A program made the position numbers and the translations under genes. A DNA stretch of 64,000 bases from Symsagittifera roscoffensis. Its lineage: Eukaryota; Xenacoelomorpha; Acoela; Convolutidae. Below the pieces are notes generated by a model that made no database searches, was not told where the DNA came from, and saw only the letters and a list, made by a program, of their open reading frames with translations. Within the stretch, counting starts at the first letter, position 1; each line of letters opens with the position of its first letter. Below, in pieces: positions 36,936 through 48,783 of this stretch. Where the stretch lies: positions 9,179,116-9,243,115 of the forward strand of contig NC_087066.1 in NCBI RefSeq assembly GCF_963678635.1. Reading direction: 5' to 3'.

Positions 36936-37824
36936 TTATTTTGAAAATTCTTGCGTGAGTCTTTTCCAGTCTAATTTAGTGTCTATAGGTAAAATTGAAA
37001 ACCATTTTTGGGCTGCGCCATCAAGTGTGGTTTGGATTAGAGCTGTGCGTCTATGTATCCAATTTTGATGAAGTGTCGTTTTTACTGTTTCAGCTACTAT
37101 ATTTAAAAGTAAGTTGGTTCTGACTGGGTTTAAATAATCTTCTACTGAGTATTCAGAATCTGTTCCTGGGAAAACTATTAGTGGTTTATTAGAAGATATA
37201 GAAGATCTACCCATGAGGTATGGAAGCGTAGTCAATTATTGCGATTTTGCGGCAATTGGTATTTGAGAAAAATTTATAAGCTTTGTTTTTGTAATTTCGT
37301 GTTGTTGTAAATAATATGGTAATTGGTTTTCATTTTCCATTTGCGTTGATCGATAACTTTGTGTATTTATAGAGTTTTGTGATAGGAAAACATTTTTATA
37401 TGATGCTGAGTTTTGTTCTGGTGGAAAATTTTGTCTTGTTTGTCGTGTTTGTTCATTTCGTGTATATGGTTCAAAAAGATCTGGTTGATTAATTGGTTCT
37501 GATTTTATCAAAATTTTGGTTAATTTTTTGTTGATTTGCTTTGAAACATTGTTGATTTTGGCTATAATAATCTTCATCTTCGGAATAATGTGATTGACTT
37601 CTTTTAAGATGTTTATTGGTTACATTTTTATTTTGTTGAAATAATGGGAAAATTTTGCTACAATCCACTGTAGCTCGTGGTTGACCGTTAGAAAAAAATG
37701 ATTGAGAGGCTTGTTGTGTTACATGCTGATTGTAGTTTTGTGCTTCTGATTGGTTTTGACTGTTCATATAGGGTGGTTTTGTTATTTTATTTTTGCAAAA
37801 AATTGTCGTTATGATCTGTAACAA
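36936..37824 (-). pseudogene. Gag capsid-like region (B-)
   Basis: Twin of 23400-24300 with one extra N-terminal start (MTTLPYLMGRSSISS) because a stop in unit A (TAA at 23706) is a sense codon here. Confidence 0.7.
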
Positions 37825-39575
37825 TCGTTTCTATTAGACGTTTTTTGTTAATTTGTTTGTCGTGATGTTGTTGCTGGTTTAAATGTCTGATAATCCTTTT
37901 GTGAGTTTTTTGGAGTAACGGAAGGTTCCACTGTGGATTGTATAGTTATTTGTGGAAATGCTGTGTTTTTGTTTCGTGGAGGAGTTGCATGTGTAGGATG
38001 AATAGGGAAATGCTTTGTTGTAATTTTGTTGGCATTGTTTTGACTATTTCATCATTAATGAAAGGTGATGGAGTTTCAATATCTTGTTCAGTAAGGTTTC
38101 TTGTTCCATTTGAAGTTTCTTGTGTATTAAACAATGTGGATTTTAATCTATTTTTCCTGTTCTGTCAGTTATCATTGCATTATAAATTAAAGGTGTTGCA
38201 TCAATAGTAGGTGAAGTTATTCAGTTATTTTAGCACAGTCTTTATCAACAGAGATAGTTGTGATTGCTGTACTTGATATATCAGTTGTTATGTCAATAAA
38301 TGATGGATGAGACCAAACAGGATTCCAAACATAATCTGTTTCATCTGCCAATACAGTTTCATCGTCTGAACTTTTTCCTGATTGTGCTATGAGATCGATG
38401 TTATAGACAAAATTTTCAGTCATAAACCCTGCTGGTATTCTAAGTAAATAAAGTTTGACATTTTGTGAAATTTTGTTACTAATAAGGTTTTCACGGATTG
38501 TATCAGAAAATTTTGAGAAAAGATAGATTACTTGTCTAAGAGTTGAGTGCCGGGATGTTTGAGGCGGTGACTCATTTTGTGTTTCTGTTAAATTTTTAAA
38601 ATAGATAGCTATAAATAATTGAAAAAATTATCATTTGTGAAAATTGAGTTTGATCTTTGTGAATTTTGGCGTTGTGTAGTTTTTATATAATCTGTGAAAA
38701 CTTTTCAGAATACTTTATCTATATTATCTTTTTGTATTTGATGTGTAAGGGTAATTTGATTGTGGTGATAATATTTAAAATATGAAAACAATATGTTGTA
38801 AAATTACACATTTTTTCAAGATAGTGATCAAGGATTTGTCGTTTCATTCTTTTTTCAGGAAAACCTTGTTTACATGTGCTATTTCCTTTTTTGAATAATT
38901 TTACAACTAAGTTGTGACAAAAATGTACTTATCCTTGGGCGGGATCACTTTGTGGTTGTTTGAAAGAAGAAGGTATCAACTAATTTTTAAAATGTTTGTT
39001 GTCTTCTTTTATTTTTTGTATTTTAAAACTGTTAATGTGTAACTTTCAAAATGTCCTATTGTTTGATTCCAATTATGTAGGCGTATTGGTTTGTTAATGT
39101 ATGATTACTTTATTCTGCGTTCTCCTTTAATTGATAATGGTGTTGTAGCTTCTGAGTCAGAAAACTATGCTTGATCTTCTATCGGGTTATTCTTATTTAA
39201 TGAACCTTTCAAGTCTTGAAGTTCCTGTATTGTGTTGGTGTCTGATTCTGAGACTGCGTTTCGTCTTTTTGAAAATCTTCTTTTGATAATTTGCTTTTGT
39301 TTTGTTTTAATTGTCTTTTTCCGCGTTTGTCTTTTTGATCTAATATATCCTTTTTTGTCTTAGCGGCGTGGTTACAAGATCGTATCTTTCGTTTTTATTT
39401 AAACAATTATGTATTTGATTGTTTGTTTACTGCCTAGATTATCTCTTGACATAAGGTTAAGGATGATGGGTGCAATACTTGGGGGTTGGAATTTTGTTTT
39501 CCTAATCTGTTAGTTCTTACGATTTTAATGTGGTTATCCTAGCTTGGGGCAAAGATTGTCGAGGTTGATGGGCTG

Positions 39576-39598
39576 GAGAGAGAGAGAGAGAGAGAGAG
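39576..39598 (+). repeat. GA microsatellite, unit B
   Basis: Shorter allele of the GA tract at 26050-26092. Confidence 0.9.
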
Positions 39599-39797
39599 TA
39601 TATCAGTTCAGGAGAACGATTATTTACTTTCTCGTGACTAGGTTTCATTTTATGATTGACTTACTTATTTTTACCTAGGGGTTAAGATTTGTGATCAAGT
39701 GTTGGAGAGTAGTTAATTAATCCACAAGGTTCAGGTACAATTAGAACACAGGTAGATCGTTTGATACTGTTTTATAAGTTACTAATTATTTAAGGTT

Positions 39798-40750
39798 TTA
39801 GCCTGGGTCATCTAAGAGGAAGGGCTCAAGTGAAGGATGAGTTATCGAAGCTCTTCACTGCCTATCTTAAGCAAAATGGTTAGTTTTTCAAAAGTTTCTT
39901 TTAGTCCTAGGTCGTTTATAAGGGTTGGAGAGTGAATCGATGTTTGAGGTCGTCAGAACTTTTTAAGTTTATGGGGTGGGGAGAAAAAAACTGTTCTGAT
40001 TTGATTCAAGGGAAGCCTTGATGATCAGAAATTGAATAAGATAATAATAAATTTAAAGTAAATTAAAGATCCAAGGAAAACCGTGATGATCTGTTTATGA
40101 AATAAAAGTGAATTGTGGAAAAGCAAGGGTAAGCCTTGATAAGTTTTTATGTAAAAGTTTAAGTTGAAGAAAATTTAAAAATTAATGTTTAGATGGTATT
40201 TGTTTTTTGAAATTATGCTGTTATTTTTTAGGTGATGAAGCTGAGACAAAAAACATAGATGATGTGTGAATTCTTGTAACTAACAATGAATTTTAAAACT
40301 AACTAATTTTCGTGTTTTTTATTCAATAAAATATCTATTCAAAAGTTTTGATTTACTGCAGGTTTTTCGTTCTTTTTATCTGTCGCTATTGTTAAAATAT
40401 TAAGTTTAGCACCAAATGAGTTGTTAAAGAATTATTCTTCTAATAACTGTCATGTTAAAAAAAAAATCTAAATTTGCTGCTGAAAGTATTCTAAAAACAA
40501 AAACTTGTTCCTATTTCTGTCGTAATATCATGTTGTAGATTGGTCCGTTTCCTGATCGGTGTTCACGCCTTGATCTTTGTCTTTTTGCAATACCTGGTAT
40601 TTCTTAATTGGTTTGGAAAATTGGCGTAGATTTATTGAGACGTAGGGACATTTATATTAAATTGTCTATTCCACCTAACATTTTGCAATTTTGCAATAGT
40701 CTAATTCCAAGTTTAATTGTCTAATTCTAAGTTAGTTAAGGTCGTCTTGT
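39798..40750. other. Unique DNA right of the duplication
   Basis: No gene. A palindromic word CAAGGGAAGCCTTG, followed by ATGATC or ATAAG, occurs three times at 40007, 40072 and 40124. By position this may be the outer part of the minus retrotransposon leader/LTR that was not included in the duplicated unit. Confidence 0.4.
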
Positions 40751-41445
40751 TCGAGACTTATGGTCGCACCAGATGAGTTCTGAACTTTGAACTGTACTCT
40801 AAGAGTAACCTCTTATTTTCAACCGGATAGATTCGTGCAATTTCTTAGTCTATTACCAATCTTAATCTTACTTTTGTATCTCCTAGTCTCAATAGATCTA
40901 GTGTATACTGGTTTTCGCTGGTATTTCTTGGAGTTTATCCAGAAGGAGAACAACTGTATTGTAAGATTTATTCAAATTGTTCTGTTGCTGAAACTACAAG
41001 TAGTTTCAGCACCTAAAAATAAGTGTCAATGTTAGAGATGGAAAATGATTGGTTAGTTAGTAATGTTTCATAGAGATAGTTTTATCAATAATAAAATTGG
41101 TTTATAAATGCTACTTCAGAACTGGTTTCACGATCCGGGGATCAGAGGTTTTTTAGTTTTTAATTGTTTATTGCGGAGAAGAACGGGCGATGTAATTTTC
41201 TTTCGAAGTTTTGAGCAGTGACTTCTTGGAGAGAGGAGAGATGCAGTTATTTGTGTAAATGGAAGAAGGCTGTTTTGTTCGTGTTTCAAGATCGGTCTCG
41301 TTGATCGTAGGTAGCCTTGGGTGATTGTGTCAAGACTTCTGATCGATGCAATGATGTATCGTTTTCATTAAGTTTAGAGCGAGGCTACGTGCAGGGTGAA
41401 GTTCGACTTTTCCGTGTGAAGTGCCAACTGACTAAGATCTGTATG
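40750..41445 (+). repeat. LTR/leader-like repeat, copy 1
   Basis: About 690 bp aligning collinearly with 42560-43270 (shared GTAGATTCGTGCAA, GATTGGTTAGTT, GAACTGGTT, ATCCGGGG, GCGAGGCTACGTGCAG), clearly diverged. ACTGGTTTCACGATCCGGGG at about 41119 is a possible primer-binding site. ORFs inside are shadows. Confidence 0.55.
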
Positions 41446-42560
41446 TGCAATGATAGTCAGTCATGGCTCCACGTGTTTCTCAAGGTAGTTGTGGTCAAAA
41501 TCTTTGTTTTTGGCATCTCCGTGAGTTTCAATTCAGACACCAGCAAGTAAGTACTGAAAAACGCTAGACCCTGTCGCATATCACTCGTGTGTTCTTTTTC
41601 ACCCACCAGCATTTGTCAAAAAAAGAAATCATAGAAATTGTCAACTGTATTTCTGACCACCTTAGCTTCCTTTCAATTTGATACTGCTTTTTGATCAACC
41701 ACTCAATCTCAAATTTACAAAAGCACTGATTCGTTTCAAAAAACTTCATTTGGTTATACTTCATAGATCAATTGTCTGCCATGAAAACAAAATATATCAT
41801 AATATTTTAGAAATAAGAATGTAAGTTCAGCAGCAGCCTTGAAAACCACTTTTTAAAAATATTTTTATGATATTAAGATTCATGAGAAGACTATAATTGA
41901 GCATCGCTGACTCTTTTCTCCGAGCTTTCTCCGAGCTTTTTCATCCACTGTATGCAGAAAAAATTACAGAAATCTTGCCTATCCTTGTGAATGAAGAGAA
42001 ACTGAGATAACAGTACAAGATGGAGTATTTGCTTGGTGTTTTTTCGATCAGTTTAAAAACTCTACCTCAAAACTTTCAGTTAACATTTTGGCATTTAAAG
42101 TTTTTCTTGAGAAGTTTTTTTACAATGCTTTCTTTTTCACATACCAATTACTCGTTGGTGGTCTCGTTAGAGGTCTCTTAGCCATTTGGAATGCTATTAG
42201 TTTCGTTTCATTGCACTAGAATTTTGTTTCTGCGCTTCGATTTGGAGGTTTTATGTCAATCGAGTTGAGATTGCACATAGGTCAGAACTTTGTTTGGTTA
42301 TCTCATTAGCTCGCTGTATTCCTCGCTGGTTTTTGATCTAATAATTTTGCAAGATCAACGTGTTCTACTTAAAGAACCATCATACCAACCATACTCAGCG
42401 GTCGCCCCCCTCCCCCCCTGAGGGATTCGACCTCCTGTCGACCCAAAGGATCCCCCTTTGTACTATTTTGAGATATCAATTTTTGATGAAGGACCTCACA
42501 ACTTTTCTAAAGGCGCCTTTGGCGCCAAAATATACTAATTTTGAGTGGCGAGCGTTCAAG
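41445..42560. other. Spacer between LTR-like repeats
   Basis: No gene is recognised. A C-rich run lies at 42405-42420 and a GGCGCC palindromic pair (AAAGGCGCCTTTGGCGCC) at about 42510-42528. Confidence 0.4.
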
Positions 42561-43270
42561 TCTGGGGTGGATCACTCATAAAGTAATTTCAGCTAAGGTA
42601 CACTGCCTGTTCTTCTTATTTTCGGCCGGGTAGATTCGTGCAAATTCTTAGTCTGATAGCAGTCTTAATCTTAATCTTATGTCTCCTAGATTTAGTGTAT
42701 ACTTGTCTTTGCGAGGCGAGGTATCAAGAACTGTTATAAGGAGGAGCAGCTGTTTGATAAGTTAAACTTATTCTCTTCTGGCTGAAACAATAAATAGTGT
42801 CAGCCTAACAAATTATTGTGTTAGTTATGGACCATGATTGGTTAGTTCTAAGTATTTTACAGAGATAGTTAATCAAGAACGTATAAAATAAACACCTGTT
42901 TTGAACTGGTTCCACCCATCCGGGGCTCAGAAAGTTTTTAAGTTTAGGGTTTTTTGTTGTGAAAGATGGATGAAGAATTTTTTTTTGATTCTTGGAGTAG
43001 ATTCTTTTGAAGCAGTGGTAGCGTGAAGGAGGAGAAAGAAACAGTTGCTTGTGTTGTGGTGTAGTTGTACTCGTAGAGAATAATGGGGGAACAGTTGCTC
43101 ATACTTCAGAAATGGGTCTCGTGTATTCAGATCGGGTTGAGTGATCGCGTCAAGATTTCAGATTTGTACAATGATGTGTTGATTTTGTTGAGTGGAGCGA
43201 GGCTACGTGCAGTATCAACGATTCATCGAACAGCGAGTTGGGGTTTGACTTCTCTGCGTGAAGTGGTAAA
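42560..43270 (+). repeat. LTR/leader-like repeat, copy 2
   Basis: Second copy of 40750-41445. It runs directly into a minus-strand integrase fragment, so it is not in its original context. Confidence 0.55.
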
Positions 43271-43605
43271 TTGTAACAAATTGAATCTTTATTTGGTTGA
43301 CAAAAACCTTGAGCGTTTTTTGATGAATGTGCTGTGAGCCTTATAGGCTTGCATGGTTTTTGGTTAAAAACCATTTCATATGGTAATAGTTCAAATGTTG
43401 TTGTTATCTGCGACTTATATGCAAATTGGATTATTTTACATATGTTGATCAATCGGTGTATTTTTTAGCGTTTCCGTTTTTTATACATCGAAGTTACTCT
43501 TGTAGGGAGCGGTTCATGTCTTCGACTAGTCCGTTCGATCATGGGGTATGTGATGTTCCAGTTTCATGTTTGTTATTGTAAAGATGAAATGAAGTAAGTA
43601 GTATA
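43270..43605 (-). pseudogene. Ty3/gypsy integrase fragment
   Basis: From 43600 down the minus strand reads NGLVEDMNRSLQE in broken frame (catalytic Glu helix), then FAYKSQITTTFELLPYEMVF, KNAQGFCQPNKDSICYNL. It is homologous to but diverged from 15600-15890, so it comes from a different member of the same family. Confidence 0.8.
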
Positions 43606-43619
43606 TGAGTGAGGGAGAG

Positions 43620-43880
43620 TGGGGGGGGGGGGCTGGGGGCTGGGTGGAGACCCCCATGTATTAAGATAGGGAATATAGTATCCGGTCTCCAAGCTATGTA
43701 TTAAGATAGAAAATAGATTTCCAATGTATTAAGGTAGGGAATAGGTTTCCCATGTATTAAGATGGTAGGATTCAGATGGTAAGTTTCAGAAAATTTTTGG
43801 CGCCCGATCTTACCATTTTTTAAGATTCTCTACACCAATGCGATAGGTTTTAGATTTTTTCATTGTATTAAGATATGATT
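43620..43880 (+). repeat. G-run and ATGTATTAAGATA minisatellite
   Basis: A G-run at 43620-43650 is followed by ATGTATTAAGATA/G at 43656, 43696, 43724 and 43752 (spacings 40, 28, 28), each followed by GGGAATA-like text, and one isolated copy near 43863. This lies at the left edge of the Polinton. Confidence 0.7.
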
Positions 43881-44080
43881 TTATTTTGTTTTAAACCATT
43901 AGAGTTTAAATTGAAAGTGTCTGAAACTATGCTGAAACCTAACTGAAGCTTCAAAGAAGAAATAAAGTTTTTCAGAAAAAAAAATTAAATTACTGTAAAT
44001 TGTTATATTACAGTTGAAAAGTTGAATAACATATAAATCATTGTATGGTATGAAATTTTACTACAGTTTATAGAATAAAC

Positions 44081-47000
44081 TTACAAATTCAAGGGCTTAT
44101 TATGTATTCCATCATAAAGTACCTCCCTTTTCGGGTAAAAGTAACTGAGTCCTTTTTTAGTTTGTTCATATGTTCCAACTAAATGGTTGGAGGTTTTGAA
44201 TCCGCGATTGGTCGACTTCAAATTTACAGCTTCGTCAAGAACTCGTCTGTATTTAGACATTGGTCCATCCCCAGTGTCTTCTAGCCTTCTTTTGTTGAGC
44301 CCTTTGCTGCTAAATTTGAATTTGTCGCTCTTACTATTATAGCAGCAATAAATACTTCTTGCTGCACAGGCACAACATTTCAGTACAGCGAAATTCTTCT
44401 TTGAATAATCCAGGTTCTTGTTTGTCATGCTTTTTGTGAACAGCGCAGCATATACGTGGAAAAAAATTCTTATCTGCATCAGCTATAAAGTCATCTCTAC
44501 AATCATTTCGACGAATAAGTGTCCACTGAGCTTTCTTCTCTGGTAATATACAATCGTCCAGGTTATCTTCTGCTAATGCTAGATACAAAGAGTCCGTATC
44601 CATCTCCAACTCCTCGAATTTATTCTCATCGCAATACTTGTGGAAGAAATTGTAGTATAACTCCAACATTCTAAGTTTGGCGTATTGAAGAATGAAAAAA
44701 CCTACAATAATTGGTTCTCTATGTTCAATTGTTGACTTTAATAGTTCTACTTCATATAAGTCCTTTTTCACAATATTCAATCGCTTGAAAAACTTCTCAT
44801 TTATCGGTTTGTGTGTCTTCTCATCGCCGAGATATTTGGTTATCGTGTGTCTGGATCTGTCCATAATTTGATAACCGTACGAACTGTTACCGAGAAGCTT
44901 CATCGTCTCAGCAACAACTCCAGAATGTGGATTCTCGTCTCCTTCTCGTCGAGCGTCAACAACAGATTGAACAAATTTGTTGAAACATTTCCTAGGTGTG
45001 CACTCAACAAATCGATAAATTTTTGTACATTGAAGTCCAAGACTTAGATAGAAGTTAAGAAGAGGTGTGATGATTGTACCATTTTCTAATTTAAAACTGG
45101 AAATCAACATTCGTTGTGGGTTTTTCAGCAAATCGTTTTCTTCGGCATAGTTTTTCATGTATTCTCCAATATCGTTTCGGGAGACGTCAATGTTTTTGAA
45201 TATTGGAGGAAAATTTGAAAATGTAGGCTTCAACTCGTCAGGAACTATTAAATTGCATTGCACATAACCAAAAAGAGATCTGTTCTTTATTTTTTCAAGT
45301 AAAGAATCAGTAGACAGAGGTCTTTTGTAAGGAAAATTTGTCTTGACATGATTCTTGATTGACGAATCTAATTTGAAATGCTTCCACCACTCACACTCCC
45401 ACATTTCCTGAATTTTGTAACCTCTTTCTTTTATGTACTCTCGTCTCAACTCATCCATTTCTCGCTTCTTATTTCCCCTTTCAATATCTTGTTCTGACAA
45501 CGATGGACGGGTTTCTTGACATGAGCAGAAATGATAGTAGCAACCCATAGCTTCAAATACTGTTTTACAGTGATCACAGTAACCATCAACATGAAAACAG
45601 TCAATTTTTTTCTGCTTTCCGGTTGTGTAAAAACTCTGAATTTTACACTCTGGTCTCAATTCTTGATAAAAGGACATAACCATGTTCTCGAAATTTCTTG
45701 TTCTGTTATTTCTAGCTTTAAAACGATCAGTTTCAGAGTCATACTCCCATCTTGTGTAAAGTCCGATTGGCATCTCTTGACACATTGAGAATGGATATAA
45801 TTGGCTAGCGTCAATTCCAACAATTGTCTTACAAATATTTGACGAGTTACGAATATAAGTTTGATCGACAACAGCTTTTCGCGTAAAAACTATTGTTGGA
45901 CCACCAGTCATGTCTTCTCTTATTTTCTCACATAAATCTTTATCTCCTTCAAAGAACGGGTAAAATTTGTGATTTATCGACTTGTGTAAGCAGATATTTG
46001 CAAGATTTGGAAGCGTGCATCCCAGTTTCAGCATGTCAATTCCCTTATAATGGTAAAACTCTATCTTTTTTGCATAGCTTCAAGAGTAGGAACAAAATCT
46101 TTGTTGTTGTACCATCGTAAGAAGTCTTTGAAAGTAATCATGCTTTGTTGTTCCCAGATGTTTTTCAAATACGAGTAATTTTCAAAACCTGTTGGTGGAA
46201 TTGATTGAATACGCAACTTTTTCAGCGCACTTTGTTGATCAAGTCCTCCATTAACCAGTTTTCGGTAATCGTTGAAATCTTTCTCGAGAGGGTTGTGGTT
46301 TCTCAGTTTGCTGAAAAAGGTTTCATATGGAGGCAACTCCGTACAGTCAAGCTTGTCTGGACTGTCAAACCATTCGTAAGGGAAAAAACCTTTGGTCTCA
46401 CTTGCTTTATAGGCTTTCAGAAACGAATCCAATGTTGTTGCCCCTCCAATGTTGTTGCCCCTCCAAATATGAATGATATGAAGTCATTTGCTTTTTTAAT
46501 GACTGTTGGTTCGATTTCCTTATCACATATAAGGTATGGAATCAAATAAGATTTGATAAGGTTCAGATCGTATCTGCCGCTATTGAAACCGAACACCGGT
46601 AAGGTATTAACATAACGCTCTAAATGCTGTTTCAAGTCGATTAACTGATTTTTTTGAATTCTCAAGAATTGTGATGACATGTCATCTTCGTCGCCATCCT
46701 CAACACATTCATCTTCATAATCGAAGACTTCTAGTCTTTTAGTTAAAGTTCTAGCATTAAGCTTATCAAAGATCTTTTTGACTCGATCATTGACAGTGTT
46801 TTCGATTTCTTGAAATTTGGTTCTCATTTGTAGTTTACTTTTTTCAGCCAGAAGTTCCAAGCTGGAAACAAAAGCAATTATTAGAAGTTCTGGTTCTTTT
46901 TCACACAAGAAAGTTGGACCATCTTGCAGATTTGAAGATTTTGATACGGAAATAAGGACATGTTTTCCAATCCAAGTAGTTGTTTCAGTTGCTTTCTATT

Positions 47001-48419
47001 CTTCTGTGGGAACACAAATCGATTCGAAATCAAAAACTGCAACATTGCTAAACAATTTCTGACCTTCAGTGTAGGGAATGTTGAAGCCATCCAATTTCTC
47101 GAATATTGTTTCCCGTAGTGTGTACGCATTTTTGGGATAAATATGTCGCACTCGATCTTTACAAGTTAGATGATGTCGGTTGAAGTTGTCTGATCTGTTG
47201 AAGAAACAGTCACAGCTAGGACATCGAAAACATTTGAAGAAGGAATCAATATCATTCGTGTGAATAATATGGTTGTTGAATCTTAGCAATTTCACCGTTT
47301 TTCTCAAATTTTCCAATACTTCGCCTGGATAATTCTCCAACATATTCTCCTTCTTGAATATCAAAATCGTAAATGAATATGTTTCGTTCAACTATTCCCT
47401 CTACAACAGGTAAATTATCGATTGACACTTCACGAAAATTCTTCGGATCGTATCCAGATTTTGATATAAACTCTGTAAACAGCTGAGATGTATGAGCATC
47501 GAGATTACTATGACCATGCAAATACATTGTTAACGCACAGAAAAGACAAAGATGATCTTTGTATGGTTGTTTATCTTTGTCCGATAAAAGACAGTTTACT
47601 TGCGTATGTCGTAGTAAAGGTTCAGGCAACACAGAGTCTGGACATCCCATTGGGATGTTTTTCAGTAGTGCAGCAAAAATAGTAACATTTGTGATCAACT
47701 TGAACCTCCACTTTGTGTTCTGACGTTCTTGGGTGCATTGCTCCACGATATCAAACTTTTCAACTTTTCCCTGGATTGTACTCAAATCCGCTTTCGTACT
47801 CAGTAAATGCGATTTTTCGAACAAATTATTGTTTTCGTGTGCATAGTAATACCGATAGTCTCCCGTTTCAACATTACGGAGAACATATCCAAGAGCAATA
47901 TTGATTTTTGCAGCGGAATCTAGCTTGTTGAAGACTTCTTCAAGCTTCTCGTTGATAATCTTGGTATCTAACTTTGACATTTGAAAGTTAAATACCTTAT
48001 GCCTCCCATTCTCCATCTCAGTGTCCACCAAGAAATGCTGACAAGCACTCAACTCCTCTTTGAGTTTCTCTCCATCTTCCCCTTCCTCCTCCACAATCTT
48101 GTTCAAGTCTGCCACCGTATCACTTGGTTTCCGTTGTTTCGCCCCATGTTCTTTTCTCCGATGTTGTTGGAGAGAGTAGTAACTCGGAAACTCCTGCTCA
48201 CAAGACGAGCAAACCGTTGATTGCTTGGAAGTTGATGGAGCATGTTTTTTTGGCCACGTGACAATTCATTTCTTGTTTATTGTAAGTGAAATACTTACAA
48301 TCAGGACAAGAAATAATCCCTGCTTGACAGCTTTTGCGGTGTCGAGCCGCATGTTGACGAACATACATGTTTCCACAATCCCCACACTGCACTTTCTCGT
48401 TTCTATTCAGCGACGGCAT
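44081..48419 (-). pseudogene. polB: Polinton family-B DNA polymerase (protein-primed type), broken
   Basis: Reading from 48419: N-terminal Cys/His fingers (CGDCGNMY, CPDCKYF, then a C2H2 finger CSSCEQEF), a conserved N-terminal region (47252-48115), another finger (CPSCDCFFNRSDNFNRHH), exonuclease motif I (FDFES) and II (FNSGRYDLNL), polymerase motif A (GIDASQLYP), B (KLLGNSSYG) and C (EMDTDS), and a C-terminal GLSYFYPKR segment. It would replicate the element from its ends. Lesions: a one-base A/T-run shift near 48245, another near 47290, an in-frame TAG at 46996-46998, a shift at a 17-bp duplication near 46435, a shift at an A-run near 46055 and one near 44370. Catalytic residues themselves are intact. 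Confidence 0.95.
46425..46475 (-). repeat. 17-bp micro-duplication in polB
   Basis: CAATGTTGTTGCCCCTC occurs twice in a row at about 46430-46465 and coincides with a break in the polymerase frame. Confidence 0.75.
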
Positions 48420-48651
48420 CTAAAAATGGGAGAATTTTTAGGCATTAATGTAAAGCTGTTAGTACTTGGTACATATCAAATTGGGATATTTGAAATGTTC
48501 CAAAAAATTTAGTAAAAAATTTTTTTACTTACTTTGAATTGTTAAAAATATTTGAAATTTATTTCAATTAGTTATACAAAGTATAAAGCAGTTGCTTTTA
48601 ACGTAAAAGAAAATCAGAATGAAATACGTTTTTTTTGCTTTTCATTAGAGA

Positions 48652-48720
48652 AAATCAACCAATCAGAATTGAGTATTTTTTTTAGTAACACTGTTTGTTG
48701 GAAATCAACCAATCAGAATT
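48652..48720 (+). promoter_or_regulatory. Paired CCAAT boxes in the polB divergent region, copy 1
   Basis: AAATCAACCAATCAGAATT occurs at 48652-48670 and 48702-48720, 50 bp apart, between the polB start (48419) and the next rightward ORF (48784). CCAATCA is the core of NF-Y-type sites, so this may drive both directions. Repeated in copy 2 at 52243-52311. Confidence 0.5.
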
Positions 48721-48783
48721 CAGCTTTTTCTAAAAGTGAACTGTTTGTTATTTAAAAAACAAACCTTAATCATTATTTGAAAA

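Larger units (their letters stand above)
26279..39797. repeat. 13.5-kb direct tandem duplication, unit B
   Basis: Second copy of 12752-26279. It starts abruptly in the protease-RT spacer of the plus fragment, so it lacks the protease of A+. It ends at TTATTTAAGGTT, where unique DNA (TTTTAGCCTGGG) begins. Confidence 0.95.
33796..39797 (-). mobile_element. Ty3/gypsy fragment B- (duplicate of A-)
   Basis: RT (34722-33796), protease (35445-35020), knuckle (36528-36427), Arg/Ser tail, Gag (37824-36936) and leader ORF (38423-38217) repeat fragment A-. The protease frame is longer here (141 aa) because a T-run near 35175 has one more base than in unit A. Confidence 0.9.

Noticed and set aside
42360-42581. 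73-codon plus ORF with Pro-rich text
   Set aside because: Created by a C-rich run in repeat-derived DNA; no supporting features.
46990-47000. Alternative genetic code with reassigned stop codons in the Polinton
   Set aside because: TAG, TAA and TGA each appear once in different genes alongside clear one-base frameshifts, and all three also end neighbouring open genes normally.
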